Shown here piece by piece: positions 17,442 to 26,522 of a DNA stretch of 64,000 bases. Made by a program: the position numbers and the translations under genes. Source of the stretch: Methyloversatilis discipulorum (GTDB lineage: Bacteria; Pseudomonadota; Gammaproteobacteria; Burkholderiales; Rhodocyclaceae); NCBI RefSeq assembly GCF_018780585.1, contig NZ_JADMJL010000027.1, forward strand, positions 124,001-188,000. Reading direction: 5' to 3'. Numbering within the stretch: position 1 is the first letter of the stretch; each line of letters opens with the position of its first letter. The notes below the pieces were generated by a model. The model saw nothing but the letters and a program-made list of their open reading frames with translations, was not told where the DNA came from and searched no databases.

Positions 17442-18075
17442 CCGCACCCGGAGCAGTCAGCGCGCCGGCGGCCGGCGTCGCTTCGTCGCGCAGCACGGCG
17501 CGACCGTGCTGCAGTGTCAGCCTGTCCTCGAGGAACCAGCGCACCACCCGTGGATAGAGCAGATGTTCCTGCGCCAGCACGCGTGCGGCCAGCGTCGCCT
17601 CGTCGTCGCCCGCGAGCACCGGCACGGCGGTCTGGGCGATGATCGGGCCACCGTCCAGTTCGCCGGTCACGAAATGCACGGTCACGCCGGCGATGCGGCA
17701 ACCCGCTTCGATCGCGCGGCGGTGCGTATGCAGGCCGGTGAAGGCCGGCAGCAGCGAGGGGTGGATATTGATCATGCGGCCGGCGTAGTGCTCGACGAAG
17801 CCGGGCGTCAGGATGCGCATGAAGCCGGCCAGCACCACGAGGTCGGGCGCGTGGCGGTCGATTTCCTGCGCCAGTGCGCGGTCGAAGGCGGTGCGATCCG
17901 GGTGTTGCGTATGGTCGACCACCGCGGTGGCGATGCCGTGCTCACGTGCGTAGGCAAGGCCACCAGCGTCCGGGCGATTGCTGATGACCGCACGCACGTT
18001 GGCGGCCAGGCCCGCTTCGACGATGGAGCGCATATTGCTGCCGCGCCCGGAGATCAGGATGACGACGGATTTCAT
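17434..18075 (-). CDS. purN: Phosphoribosylglycinamide formyltransferase
   Basis: A 213-residue GAR transformylase, third step of purine synthesis, transferring formyl from 10-formyl-tetrahydrofolate to GAR. The N-terminal phosphate-binding loop (ISGRGSNMRSIVE), the catalytic NIHPSLLPAFTGLHTH region with the Asn/His pair and the GELDGGPIIAQ segment with the catalytic aspartate are all present. It begins the minus-strand overlapping run purN, DUF3108, rsmB-like, PLD nuclease, mscS. Confidence 0.95.
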   Translation of the reverse strand: MKSVVILISGRGSNMRSIVEAGLAANVRAVISNRPDAGGLAYAREHGIATAVVDHTQHPDRTAFDRALAQEIDRHAPDLVVLAGFMRILTPGFVEHYAGRMINIHPSLLPAFTGLHTHRRAIEAGCRIAGVTVHFVTGELDGGPIIAQTAVPVLAGDDEATLAARVLAQEHLLYPRVVRWFLEDRLTLQHGRAVLRDEATPAAGALTAPGADD

Positions 18076-18142
18076 TCGGTTTCGGTGACGAAGGCGAAGG
18101 TCGGGGTGTGAAGGCCGGATTATCGCCCAGCCGCTGTCTGCA

Positions 18143-18877
18143 CTACCTGACCGGCAGGAAGACGGCGGTCGCCAGCGACTGCAGGATGCGGGTGACGACG
18201 CGGCGATTCTTGTCGGCGACGATCTGCGCGCTCATGTCCAGCCAGCCGATCATCTTGCCCATCTCCCGCTCGAAACTGAGATTGCGCATGCCGTCGACGC
18301 CGATCTCGTTCGACAGGAGGAGTGGGGCGCCAAGTTCGTCGCGCGACTGCGCCAGCTTCCAGGCGGTGATTTCGATATTGCGCGCGCAGTTCGACAGCGC
18401 CTGCGGATCGAGCTCGTCCATGATGAACAGTTCGCTGCGGTCGGCCCAGGCGGTCTGGATCATGCCACCCATGCCGATGATGAGCGCGGCGACCCGGTCG
18501 CCGGCGAAATCCGGCGCGAAGGCCAGTCGCATCACGTCGATGCCGCGACGGTTGTCGAACTCCGGCAGTCGCCAGTCGTGCTGCGCGGCGAACAGCCGGG
18601 CCATCGCCGCTTCGCGGCTGTCCAGTCCGGCGCGTCGCCACTCGCGCGGATTGCGCTTGTACAACTTGTCGGCCAGACGCTCCAGGCTGGCGAATATTTC
18701 CCTGTGATGCGCTTCCAGCACCCGGTCGATGTCACTTTTAACAATCTGTTTAGGATGCATGGAATCGGCCACTGGCGCGGGTTTCTGACCCGCGCCCGAA
18801 CAGCCCGTGACCAAGTTGGCTATCGCGGCGCAACACAGGGCGCGCACAATCGGCTTGCAGGCTGTCATAGCGTTCAT
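18143..18877 (-). CDS. Putative lipoprotein, function unknown
   Basis: A 244-residue protein with a short signal peptide ending in the lipobox LVTGC, so it is probably lipidated and anchored in the envelope. The rest is mostly helical, with many Arg and Asp residues, and a hydrophobic segment (RVAALIIGMGGMIQTAW) in the middle. No family was recognised. Two possible ATG starts, at 18877 and 18868, both keep the lipobox; neither has a strong ribosome-binding site. It is divergent from the gene at 18972. Confidence 0.65.
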   Translation of the reverse strand: MNAMTACKPIVRALCCAAIANLVTGCSGAGQKPAPVADSMHPKQIVKSDIDRVLEAHHREIFASLERLADKLYKRNPREWRRAGLDSREAAMARLFAAQHDWRLPEFDNRRGIDVMRLAFAPDFAGDRVAALIIGMGGMIQTAWADRSELFIMDELDPQALSNCARNIEITAWKLAQSRDELGAPLLLSNEIGVDGMRNLSFEREMGKMIGWLDMSAQIVADKNRRVVTRILQSLATAVFLPVR

Positions 18878-18971
18878 GACCGACAGCGTACGACAACCCG
18901 GGCCATTCGTGGCGGATCGCCGCAGTTGCGGAAAGCCGCCCGCGCAGGGCCCCGAAAGAGCCGAAACCGCC

Positions 18972-19499
18972 ATGAAGATGGAACCGCTGGAAAGGGTGCG
19001 CGCACCCGGTGTGAAGGCAGGCAGCCGCCGTTTCGGCCGGCTGCTGCGCACGCTGGCGCGCGCCGGTCACGGCGGTGTTCTGATCTGCGGCGGTCAGGAC
19101 GTGCAATGCGATGCGCTGGCGATGGCGCTGGCGCGGCTGCGCGACCAGCCTCTGATGCGGGTCGAACTGGAAGCGGCCAACGACGAGCCGATCACCTCGG
19201 AACAGTGGCGCCCGTCGCTGCAGCAGGCGCGCGAACATTCGGCGCTGCTCTATCTGCACCTCGGCCAAGGCGCCGACACGGTTTTCGGCCGTACCGACCA
19301 GCGCATGGCCAGCGTACGCGCCGAACATCTGCTGGCCGACGTGCAGCGTGCCGGCGTCGTCGTCATCGTGGCCGGCGCTGAGCGCTACTGCATCGCGCTC
19401 GAGGCCTGCTGGCCGCGGATCAGGCTGCCGGATTCGACGCGCCGGACACTTTCGACTTCACCCAGGCCACTGCCACTGGCGCAAGTGATATCGCGATGA
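18972..19499 (+). CDS. Hypothetical protein overlapping dedA
   Basis: A 175-residue protein, unrecognised. It contains GHGGVLICGGQDVQCDALAMALARL, which resembles a P-loop strand and helix but lacks a Walker A lysine, and later ALLYLHLGQGA and VVVIVAGAERYCIALE strands, so a degenerate AAA-like fold is possible. The last 80 bases run antisense into the 3' end of dedA, so the C-terminus may be annotated too long. ATGs at 18972 or 18978 are candidate starts, with no clear ribosome-binding site. Confidence 0.45.
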   Translation: MKMEPLERVRAPGVKAGSRRFGRLLRTLARAGHGGVLICGGQDVQCDALAMALARLRDQPLMRVELEAANDEPITSEQWRPSLQQAREHSALLYLHLGQGADTVFGRTDQRMASVRAEHLLADVQRAGVVVIVAGAERYCIALEACWPRIRLPDSTRRTLSTSPRPLPLAQVISR

Positions 19500-20076
19500 T
19501 GGCCAGGATGACCAGCGTCAGGTTCTGCTTCACCCAGGGCAGGTTGCCGAACCAGTAACCGGCCAGCGTCAGCGACACCACCCACAGCAATGCACCGGTC
19601 ACGTTGAACATCGCGAAGCGGGCGTAGCGCATCCGCGCCACGCCGGCCACGAAGGGCGCGAAGGTGCGGATCAGTGGCATGAAGCGCGCGATGATCACCG
19701 TCTTGCCGCCGTGCGTCTCGTAGAAGGCGTGCGTGCGGTCGAAGGCCGAGCGGTTGAAGAAGCGCGAACTTTCCCAGCGGAACACCTTGGGGCCGAACCA
19801 CGCGCCGACCCCGTAGTTCACCGCGTCGCCCAGCACCGCGGCAATCACCAGCAGCACGATGAGCAGTCCGATGTGCATGCCGCCTGCCGCGGCGAGTGCG
19901 CCGGCGACGAACAGCAGCGAGTCGCCGGGCAGGAAGGGCGTCACCACCAGACCGGTTTCGCAGAACACGATGGCGAACAGGATGGCGTAGACCCAGGCGC
20001 CGTACTGCGCCACCAATGCCGCGAGGTGGGTGTCCAGATGCAGCATCAGGTCGACGAAGGTGGTGAGCAGTTCCAT
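19420..20076 (-). CDS. DedA-family membrane protein
   Basis: A 218-residue multi-pass inner-membrane protein. The DedA signatures FCETGLVVTPFLPGDSLLF and ARFMPLIRTFAPFVAG are intact, including the acidic and arginine residues needed for function in the family. DedA proteins act in envelope homeostasis and are proposed to move undecaprenyl phosphate or phospholipids across the membrane. The gene diverges from mutL with an 89-base gap. Confidence 0.92.
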   Translation of the reverse strand: MELLTTFVDLMLHLDTHLAALVAQYGAWVYAILFAIVFCETGLVVTPFLPGDSLLFVAGALAAAGGMHIGLLIVLLVIAAVLGDAVNYGVGAWFGPKVFRWESSRFFNRSAFDRTHAFYETHGGKTVIIARFMPLIRTFAPFVAGVARMRYARFAMFNVTGALLWVVSLTLAGYWFGNLPWVKQNLTLVILAIIAISLAPVAVAWVKSKVSGASNPAA

Positions 20077-20165
20077 GGCAAGGCCGGCTGAAATCGAGCG
20101 GCGATGATAGCGGATGCATGTTGCGGCCCGTAAAATCGCGCACCGAATACCTTTTGCGCGCTGCC

Positions 20166-21917
20166 ATGCCCTCGATTCACCTGTTGCCCGACCTGCTGAT
20201 CAGCCAGATTGCCGCCGGCGAGGTGGTCGAACGACCGGCGTCGGTGCTGAAGGAACTGCTGGAAAACAGCCTGGACGCCGGCAGTCGCGATATACGCGTG
20301 CAGCTCGAAGCCGGTGGCGTCAAGCGGCTGCGGGTCGCTGACGACGGCTGCGGCATGCCGCCGGAAGACCTGCCCCTTGCGCTCGCCCGCCACGCGACGT
20401 CGAAGATCGCCTCGCTCGACGATCTGGAAGCGGTGGCCACGATGGGCTTTCGCGGCGAAGCGCTGGCGTCGATCGCCAGCGTTGCGCGCGTGACCATCAC
20501 CAGCCGCGAAGCGGGCAGCGCGCACGCCTGGCGTATCGACAACGGCGGTTCGCCGGAGCCGGCCGCGCTCGACGCCGGCACCGTGGTCGATGTTGCCGAC
20601 CTCTACTACAACACGCCGGCGCGGCGGAAATTCCTGCGCACCGAACAGACCGAGTACGGCCATTGCGACGACGTGTTCGGCCGCATCGCGCTGTCTGTGC
20701 CGCAGGTCGCCTTCCAGCTGATGCACAACGGCCGACTGATGCAGCGCCTGCCGGCGGGCGACATGGCGACCCGCGTACGTGCGCTGCTCGGCGATGAATT
20801 CATGCAGCACGCGCGCCCGGTCGAGGCCGACGCCGGCCAGATCCGCGTCAGCGGCTACGCGGCCCAGCCGGCTTTCTCGCGCTCCGGGCGCGACGCACAG
20901 TATTGCTTCGTCAATGGCCGCTTCGTGCGCGACCGCCTGCTCGCGCACGCGTTGCGCGAGGCCTATGCCGACGTGCTGCACGGCGCGCGGCACCCGGCCT
21001 ACGTGGTGTTCATCGAACTCGATCCGCGCGCAGTCGACGTGAACGTGCATCCGGCGAAGACCGAAGTGCGCTTCCGCGATTCGCGTGGCGTTCATCAGTT
21101 CGTCTTCCACGCGGTCGAACGCGCGCTGGCGCCGTCGACACAGGTGGCCGCAGCCGTCGCGCCGTCGTCGCCGTTCGAGCCGTTGCCGGAGCGCCCGCAA
21201 TGGCCCTCCCTGCAGCAGGGCATGAATGTCGAACAGCCGCTGGCGCGCTACTTCGACTTCGTCCGCCAGGACGCGCCGGTCGCCGCGTCGGCTGCGCCGG
21301 TGCTGCGCCCCGACCTGCCGGCGCAGCAGAACGACGCGCCGCCGCTCGGCTTTGCGCTCGCCCAGTTGCAGGGCGTATACGTGCTGGCGCAGAACAGCGC
21401 CGGCCTGGTGCTGGTGGACATGCATGCCGCGCACGAGCGCATCCTGTACGAACAGCTGAAGAAGGTGCTCGAAGGCGCGCCGGCGGTGCAGCGGCTGCTG
21501 ATTCCGGCCGTGCTGTCGATGAGTACGCGCGAGGTGGCGACCGCCTTCGAGTACGCCGACGTGCTGGAGCGGCTGGGTTTCGACATCGGTCAGGCCGGCC
21601 CGAACGAACTGATGGTGCGCGCGGTGCCGGCGCTGCTGGCGCGTGCCGACACCGGTGCGCTGCTGCGTGCGCTGCTGGAGGAACTGCGCGAGGCGCCGGC
21701 CAGCCAGGTGGTGGAGCGCCGGCGCAACGAACTGCTGGCCACCATGGCCTGCCACGGCGCGGTACGTGCCAACCGGCTGCTTTCGCTGCCGGAAATGAAC
21801 GCGCTGCTGCGCGACATGGAAGCCTGCGAACGCGCCGACCAGTGCAACCACGGGCGGCCGACCTGGGTCCAGCTCAGCATGGCGGAACTGGACCGCCTGT
21901 TCATGCGCGGCCGATGA
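20166..21917 (+). CDS. mutL: DNA mismatch repair protein MutL
   Basis: A 583-residue MutL. The N-terminal GHKL ATPase has [26 protein letters not shown] and [10 protein letters not shown] motifs. A proline- and glutamine-rich linker occupies residues ~330-410. The C-terminal domain carries [12 protein letters not shown], a version of the endonuclease motif D-Q-H-A-x2-E-x4-E in which Q is M, together with ACHGAVR and CNHGRPTW metal-binding segments. MutL is therefore predicted to be a nicking endonuclease, as in bacteria without MutH. The ATG at 20166 (MPSIHLL) was chosen; an upstream in-frame ATG at 20118 adds an unrelated extension. Confidence 0.95.
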   Translation: MPSIHLLPDLLISQIAAGEVVERPASVLKELLENSLDAGSRDIRVQLEAGGVKRLRVADDGCGMPPEDLPLALARHATSKIASLDDLEAVATMGFRGEALASIASVARVTITSREAGSAHAWRIDNGGSPEPAALDAGTVVDVADLYYNTPARRKFLRTEQTEYGHCDDVFGRIALSVPQVAFQLMHNGRLMQRLPAGDMATRVRALLGDEFMQHARPVEADAGQIRVSGYAAQPAFSRSGRDAQYCFVNGRFVRDRLLAHALREAYADVLHGARHPAYVVFIELDPRAVDVNVHPAKTEVRFRDSRGVHQFVFHAVERALAPSTQVAAAVAPSSPFEPLPERPQWPSLQQGMNVEQPLARYFDFVRQDAPVAASAAPVLRPDLPAQQNDAPPLGFALAQLQGVYVLAQNSAGLVLVDMHAAHERILYEQLKKVLEGAPAVQRLLIPAVLSMSTREVATAFEYADVLERLGFDIGQAGPNELMVRAVPALLARADTGALLRALLEELREAPASQVVERRRNELLATMACHGAVRANRLLSLPEMNALLRDMEACERADQCNHGRPTWVQLSMAELDRLFMRGR

Positions 21918-22843
21918 GTGCGCCGGTACTGGTGCTGCTCGGCCCGACCGCCAGCGGCAAGACGGCGGCAGTCGCCCGCATCGCGCGCGTGCTGCCGATC
22001 GAACTGATCAGCGTCGATTCGGCGCTGGTGTTCCGCGACATGGATATCGGCACCGCCAAGCCCTCCGCCGAGGAACAGGCGCTGTGCCCACACCATCTGA
22101 TCGACATCGTGTCGCCGGAAGAGGCCTACTCGGCGGCGCGCTTCGCCGCTGACGCCCGCCGCCTGATCGCCGACATTCGCGCGCGCGGCCGCATCCCGCT
22201 GCTGGCCGGCGGCACCATGCTCTACATCAAGGCCTTGCGCGAGGGACTGTCCGATCTGCCGGAAGCCGACGCATCACTGCGCGCCAACATCGATGCGCGC
22301 GCGGCGGAGCAGGGCTGGCCGGCACTGCACGCCGAACTTGCCCGGCTCGATCCCGATGCCGCCGCTCGTCTCAAGCCGACCGACGCGCAGCGCATCCAGC
22401 GCGCACTCGAAATCGTCATGCTGACCGGCCGGCCGCTGGCCGAGAGCTATGCGAAGCGTGAGGACGACGCGCCGCTGCCGCCGATGACCGTGCTGTCGCT
22501 CGAACCATCGGATCGCGCCTGGCTGCACCGGCGCATCGAACAGCGCTTCGACCAGATGCTGGAAAAGGGCCTGGTCGACGAACTGCGCAGCCTGCGCACG
22601 AAGTACCGGCTGGAGGCCGGCATGCCGTCGATGCGCTGCGTCGGCTACCGGCAGGTGTGGAACTACCTGGAAGGCGAAGTCGATGCATCGACCATGCGCG
22701 ACACCGGCATCTACGCGACGCGCCAGCTGGCGAAGCGGCAGATCACCTGGCTGCGCTCGATGCAGATCGACCAGCGCATCGACTGCCTGCGCGACGATGC
22801 GGCGGATGCGGTGCTTGAAGCCTTCACCCAATCATGTAGGTGA
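21914..22843 (+). CDS. miaA: tRNA dimethylallyltransferase
   Basis: A 309-residue MiaA, adding an isopentenyl group to A37 of tRNAs that read UNN codons. Walker A is GPTASGKT at residues 10-17; the [18 protein letters not shown] and [11 protein letters not shown] motifs and the [10 protein letters not shown] tRNA-binding segment follow. Its ATG overlaps the mutL stop as ATGA, the common mutL-miaA coupling. A 17-bp stem covers its last codons and stop. Confidence 0.95.
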   Translation: MSAPVLVLLGPTASGKTAAVARIARVLPIELISVDSALVFRDMDIGTAKPSAEEQALCPHHLIDIVSPEEAYSAARFAADARRLIADIRARGRIPLLAGGTMLYIKALREGLSDLPEADASLRANIDARAAEQGWPALHAELARLDPDAAARLKPTDAQRIQRALEIVMLTGRPLAESYAKREDDAPLPPMTVLSLEPSDRAWLHRRIEQRFDQMLEKGLVDELRSLRTKYRLEAGMPSMRCVGYRQVWNYLEGEVDASTMRDTGIYATRQLAKRQITWLRSMQIDQRIDCLRDDAADAVLEAFTQSCR

Positions 22844-22856
22844 AGGTTTCAAGCAC
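22811..22856 (+). repeat. Long inverted repeat over the miaA stop codon
   Basis: GTGCTTGAAGCCTTCAC (22811-22827) pairs with GTGAAGGTTTCAAGCAC (22840-22856), 17 bp with a single G-U wobble and a 12-base loop. The stop codon lies at the start of the right arm. No T-run follows, so it is not a standard terminator and may protect the mRNA 3' end. Confidence 0.7.
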
Positions 22857-22936
22857 CGAGAGGCAACATGCACGATGCAGGGAAGCCCGGACGAACGTCG
22901 CAGTCCGGACCTCGCACCTGCAACCGTCCGAAACGA

Positions 22937-22962
22937 AAAGGGCGCCTTGCGGCGCCCCTGAC
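22937..22962 (-). terminator. Terminator of fnr
   Basis: GGGCGCC/GGCGCCC stem with a four-base loop; on the minus strand it is followed by TTTTCGTTT. It lies 27 bases beyond the fnr stop. Confidence 0.75.
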
Positions 22963-22983
22963 TTTCATCTTGCATCCTGAAGC

Positions 22984-23718
22984 TCAGCAGCGCGGACTCA
23001 TCGCCCGCTTCAGGTCGTCCAGCTTGTGGATGCGGATGTTCTTGTTGCTGACCGACAGCAGACCTTCATCCTGCAGCCGGGACAGGCCGCGGCTGACGGT
23101 TTCGAGCTTGAGGCCCAGGTAGGAGCCGATCTCCTCGCGCGTCATGCGCAGGTTGAACTCGGTCGCCGAATAACCACGCGACGCGAAGCGCTGCGACAGG
23201 TTCACCAGGAAGGCAGCCAGGCGCTCTTCGGCACGCATGGTGCCGAGCAGCATCATCACCGCCTGATCACGCACGATTTCGCGGCTCATCACCTTGTGGA
23301 AGTGATGCTGCAGCGTGTCGATCTCGCGCGACAGCTCCGACAGGCGGTTGAACGGGATGACGCACACCTCGCTGTCCTCCAGCGCGCGCGCGTCGCAGTT
23401 GTGCTGGCCGGTACCGATGCCGTCCAGCCCCATCAGTTCGCCGGCCATCTGGAAGCCGGTCACCTGTTCGCGGCCATCTTCCGAGATCACTTCGGTCTTG
23501 AAGAAACCGGTGCGGATGGCGTACAGCGACTGGAAGGATTCACCTGACAGGTAGAGCGGCATGCCGCGCGGAATCTTGCGGCGGGCACCGATCAGCGTGT
23601 CGACGCGTTCCAGCTCGTCGTCGGACAGGCCGACCGGCATGCACAGTTCGCGGAGGTTGCAGGCAGAGCAGGCGACCTGAAGTCCCTGCGTGGTGATCGG
23701 TATCGATACGCTGTTCAT
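22984..23718 (-). CDS. fnr: FNR/Anr-family oxygen-sensing transcription regulator
   Basis: A 244-residue CRP/FNR regulator. Cysteines C17, C20 and C26 in the N-terminus and C108 (HNCDA) match the four ligands of the oxygen-labile 4Fe-4S cluster. The C-terminal helix-turn-helix (EEIGSYLGLKLETVSRGLSRL) has the E--SR recognition residues for TTGAT half-sites. It would activate ccoNOQP and hemN when oxygen falls. A perfect FNR box overlaps its own start codon, implying autorepression. A TGA four codons upstream fixes the ATG at 23718, though no ribosome-binding site is visible. Confidence 0.93.
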   Translation of the reverse strand: MNSVSIPITTQGLQVACSACNLRELCMPVGLSDDELERVDTLIGARRKIPRGMPLYLSGESFQSLYAIRTGFFKTEVISEDGREQVTGFQMAGELMGLDGIGTGQHNCDARALEDSEVCVIPFNRLSELSREIDTLQHHFHKVMSREIVRDQAVMMLLGTMRAEERLAAFLVNLSQRFASRGYSATEFNLRMTREEIGSYLGLKLETVSRGLSRLQDEGLLSVSNKNIRIHKLDDLKRAMSPRC

Positions 23719-23759
23719 TGATTGCGATCAATGCGCGGTGATGGCCGCGCTTGCATGAT
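23718..23759 (+). promoter_or_regulatory. Perfect FNR box between fnr and hemN, with hemN -10
   Basis: TTGAT-TGCG-ATCAA at 23718-23731 matches the FNR consensus exactly. The box centre at 23724.5 lies about 41.5 bases before a transcription start near 23766, and a -10-like CATGAT occurs at 23754-23759, fitting class II activation of hemN. The left end of the box overlaps the fnr start codon. Confidence 0.85.
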
Positions 23760-23788
23760 GAACATACCTCAAAGTGTGCCAATAAATC

Positions 23789-25174
23789 ATGAATGTCGCA
23801 AAGGAACTGGTGTTCGACCCGCAGCTGATGCGTCGTTTCGACGTACCGGGGCCGCGCTACACCTCATACCCCACCGCCGATCGCTTCAATTTCTCGCACG
23901 ACGCGCGGGCGCATGCCGCACGCCTCGCGGCGCGCACGGCGAGCGCCGGTCCGCTGTCGATCTACGTCCATATCCCGTTCTGCGACACGATTTGCTACTA
24001 CTGCGCCTGCAACAAGATCATCACCAAGGATCACGCGCGTGCCGATGCCTATCTCGACACGCTGCTGCGCGAAATGGCGATGAAGGCGTCGCTGGTCAAG
24101 GGTAGCCGCGAGATCGCCCAGTTGCATCTCGGCGGCGGTACGCCCACCTTCCTGAACGACGCGCAGATGACGCGACTGATCGAGGGCCTGCGCACGCACT
24201 TCCGCGTGTCCGACAGCGCCCAGTGCTCGATCGAGCTCGATCCGCGCGGCGTCACTGCGGCCCGCATTGCACACCTGGGTTCGCTCGGTTTCAACCGCAT
24301 CAGCGTCGGCGTGCAGGATTTCGATCCGGTCGTGCAGCGCGCGGTCAACCGCATCCAGAGCGTCGAAGAAACCGAAATAGTGCTGAAGGCGGCGCGCGAG
24401 AACGGCTTCGTATCAACCGGCGTGGACCTGATCTACGGCCTGCCGGGCCAGACCTTGGACAGCTTCGACGCGACGCTGGCGACGCTGATCCGGCTGGCGC
24501 CGGACCGCGTGGCGATCTACCACTACGCCCACCTGCCCAAGCAGTTCATGCCGCAGCGGCGGATCGACGAAGCCATGCTGCCCGGCCCGGAAGTGCGGCC
24601 GCAATTGCTGCGCCTGGCGATCGACCGGCTGCACGAGGCGGGCTATGTGCATGTGGGCATGGACCATTTCGCCCGCCCGGACGACGAACTGGCGCAGGCG
24701 CAGCGGCACGGCCGCCTGCAGCGCAACTTCCAGGGCTATTCGACGCACGCCGGCTGCGACCTGCTTGGTCTGGGCGTGTCCGCCATCTCCCGCGTCGGTG
24801 CGAGCTTCGCGCAGAACCACCGGACGATAGAGAGCTGGACCCAGGCCATCGACGACGGCGAACTGCCGGTCATGCGCGGTCTGAACATGACCGCCGACGA
24901 CAGCGTGCGCAGCGCCGTGATCGGTGCGCTGATGTGCCACTTCGAGCTGTCGATCGAAGCGATAGAAAGCGCGTACGCGATCGATTTCAAGAAGTACTTT
25001 TCGGCGGAGCTGGACGAGCTGGCGGAGCTCGAAGCGGCCGGTCTGCTGACCATCGAGCCGGACTGGATCGCCATCACGCCGCGTGGGCGCCTGCTGGTGC
25101 GCGCGGTCTGCATGGTGTTCGACCGCTATCTGCGTCTCGACAGCGAAACGGTGCGCTACTCTAAGGTGGTGTGA
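23789..25174 (+). CDS. hemN: Oxygen-independent coproporphyrinogen III dehydrogenase
   Basis: A 461-residue radical SAM enzyme that oxidatively decarboxylates coproporphyrinogen III to protoporphyrinogen IX without O2. The cluster motif is C65-x3-C69-x2-C72 followed by A-C74, the HemN-specific form, within HIPFCDTICYYCACNK. A GGGTPTFL segment and the PGQT SAM loop follow. Haem made this way supplies the cbb3 oxidase in low oxygen. The promoter carries an FNR box. Confidence 0.95.
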   Translation: MNVAKELVFDPQLMRRFDVPGPRYTSYPTADRFNFSHDARAHAARLAARTASAGPLSIYVHIPFCDTICYYCACNKIITKDHARADAYLDTLLREMAMKASLVKGSREIAQLHLGGGTPTFLNDAQMTRLIEGLRTHFRVSDSAQCSIELDPRGVTAARIAHLGSLGFNRISVGVQDFDPVVQRAVNRIQSVEETEIVLKAARENGFVSTGVDLIYGLPGQTLDSFDATLATLIRLAPDRVAIYHYAHLPKQFMPQRRIDEAMLPGPEVRPQLLRLAIDRLHEAGYVHVGMDHFARPDDELAQAQRHGRLQRNFQGYSTHAGCDLLGLGVSAISRVGASFAQNHRTIESWTQAIDDGELPVMRGLNMTADDSVRSAVIGALMCHFELSIEAIESAYAIDFKKYFSAELDELAELEAAGLLTIEPDWIAITPRGRLLVRAVCMVFDRYLRLDSETVRYSKVV

Positions 25175-25219
25175 GCCGGCGGTCCGACCGACCGGCGCCC
25201 GTTTTCCACCGGACCTTCA

Positions 25220-25945
25220 ATGAACCTCGGATTGGCAGCTGTTTTCGTCGTCGGCCTGCTCGGCGGTGTGCACTGCGCCGGCATGTGCGGCGGCATCGTG
25301 TCGGCGATCTCGGCCGGCGTGCCGCAGCCGGTGCGTCGCGGCTGGCGAGCCCAGCTGCCCGCGCTGGCGATGCACGCGGCCTACAGCGGCGGGCGCATCG
25401 CCAGCTATTCGCTGGCCGGTGCGGTGGCTGGCGGTGTCGGCGGCGTCAGCCTGCTGGCCGGCGACGCCGCGCCGGTGCAGATGACGCTTTACGTGCTCGC
25501 CAACCTGATGATGATCGCGCTCGGTTTCTATCTGGCCGGTTACACGCGCCTGCTGGCGCCGGTCGAGGCTCTGGGGCGTCCGCTGTGGGCGCGCATCCAG
25601 CCGCTGGCCCGGCGTTTCCTGCCGGCGCGCACGCCGGCGCAGGCGCTCGGCGTCGGTCTGCTCTGGGGTTTCCTGCCCTGCGGTCTCGTCTACAGCATGC
25701 TCGGACTGGCGCTGCTGTCGGGTTCACCCGGCAGCGGGGCACTGATCATGCTGGCCTTCGGTCTGGGCACGCTGCCCAACCTGCTGCTGGCCGGCATGCT
25801 GCTGACCCGACTGCGTGCGGCGACCCGCCATCCGGCGCTGCGGCGAGTGGCCGGGCTGCTGGTGCTCGGCTTCGGCATCGTCGGTCTGGCGCGGGCATCC
25901 ACGCTCGGCGACGGGCTGTGGAACGGCCTCATCTGCCATACTTAG
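25220..25945 (+). CDS. Sulfite exporter TauE/SafE-type (DsbD-2-like) membrane protein
   Basis: A 241-residue protein with about six membrane helices. The first helix bears HCAGMCGG and the fourth PCGLVYS, a pair of cysteine motifs typical of the family found beside cco genes and proposed to handle copper or other metals. A third motif ICH ends the protein. The real function is unproven; a role in cbb3 metallation is inferred from the FNR/hemN setting. Confidence 0.8.
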   Translation: MNLGLAAVFVVGLLGGVHCAGMCGGIVSAISAGVPQPVRRGWRAQLPALAMHAAYSGGRIASYSLAGAVAGGVGGVSLLAGDAAPVQMTLYVLANLMMIALGFYLAGYTRLLAPVEALGRPLWARIQPLARRFLPARTPAQALGVGLLWGFLPCGLVYSMLGLALLSGSPGSGALIMLAFGLGTLPNLLLAGMLLTRLRAATRHPALRRVAGLLVLGFGIVGLARASTLGDGLWNGLICHT

Positions 25946-25976
25946 ACACCTTCCTATAACAAGTGTCGAGAACACC

Positions 25977-26402
25977 ATGCGTATCCTCCTTGCCGTAGAC
26001 GGTTCCGATCATGGCGTGCGCGCCACGGCCGAAGTGCTGCGTCTTGCCGCCATGCTGACCAATCAGCCCGAAATCCACCTGCTGTTCGTGCACGCCCCGG
26101 TACCGGGGGGCCTGCTGCAGCACCACGTCAGCCGTGAAGCGCTGAACGACTACTACCGCGAAGAAGGGCAGGACGCCGTGCGCTCGGCGCTGGAAACCCT
26201 GCGCAACGCGAAGATCGAGCCGGTGCTGCACCTGCACGTCGGCCCGCCGGCCGAAACCATCGCCCGCTACGCCGAACAGCACGACTGCGAAATGATCGTG
26301 ATGGGCCGTCGTGGTCACGGCGCGCTCGCCAGCTTTGCCCTCGGCTCGGTGGCCAGCGGCGTGCTGCACCACTCCAACCGCCCGGTGCTGCTGGTCAAGT
26401 AA
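25977..26402 (+). CDS. Universal stress protein, ATP-binding type
   Basis: A 141-residue Usp domain starting MRILLAVDGSDHG. It has the full G-2x-G-9x-G-S ATP loop (MGRRGHGALASFALGS), unlike the stress protein at 11203. It lies 31 bases after the TauE-type gene and may be cotranscribed; a TATAAC at 25955-25960 could also serve as its own -10. Confidence 0.85.
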   Translation: MRILLAVDGSDHGVRATAEVLRLAAMLTNQPEIHLLFVHAPVPGGLLQHHVSREALNDYYREEGQDAVRSALETLRNAKIEPVLHLHVGPPAETIARYAEQHDCEMIVMGRRGHGALASFALGSVASGVLHHSNRPVLLVK

Positions 26403-26522
26403 GCCCGGTACGGCCGGTGGCGCCCGCTCAGGTGCGCCGGCCGCTCGCACGCTGCCTCAAGAATTCGCGGTGGCGCGCCGTTAGCGGGACATGATGTCAA
26501 TTTTTGTGTCCCGCACCCATCC

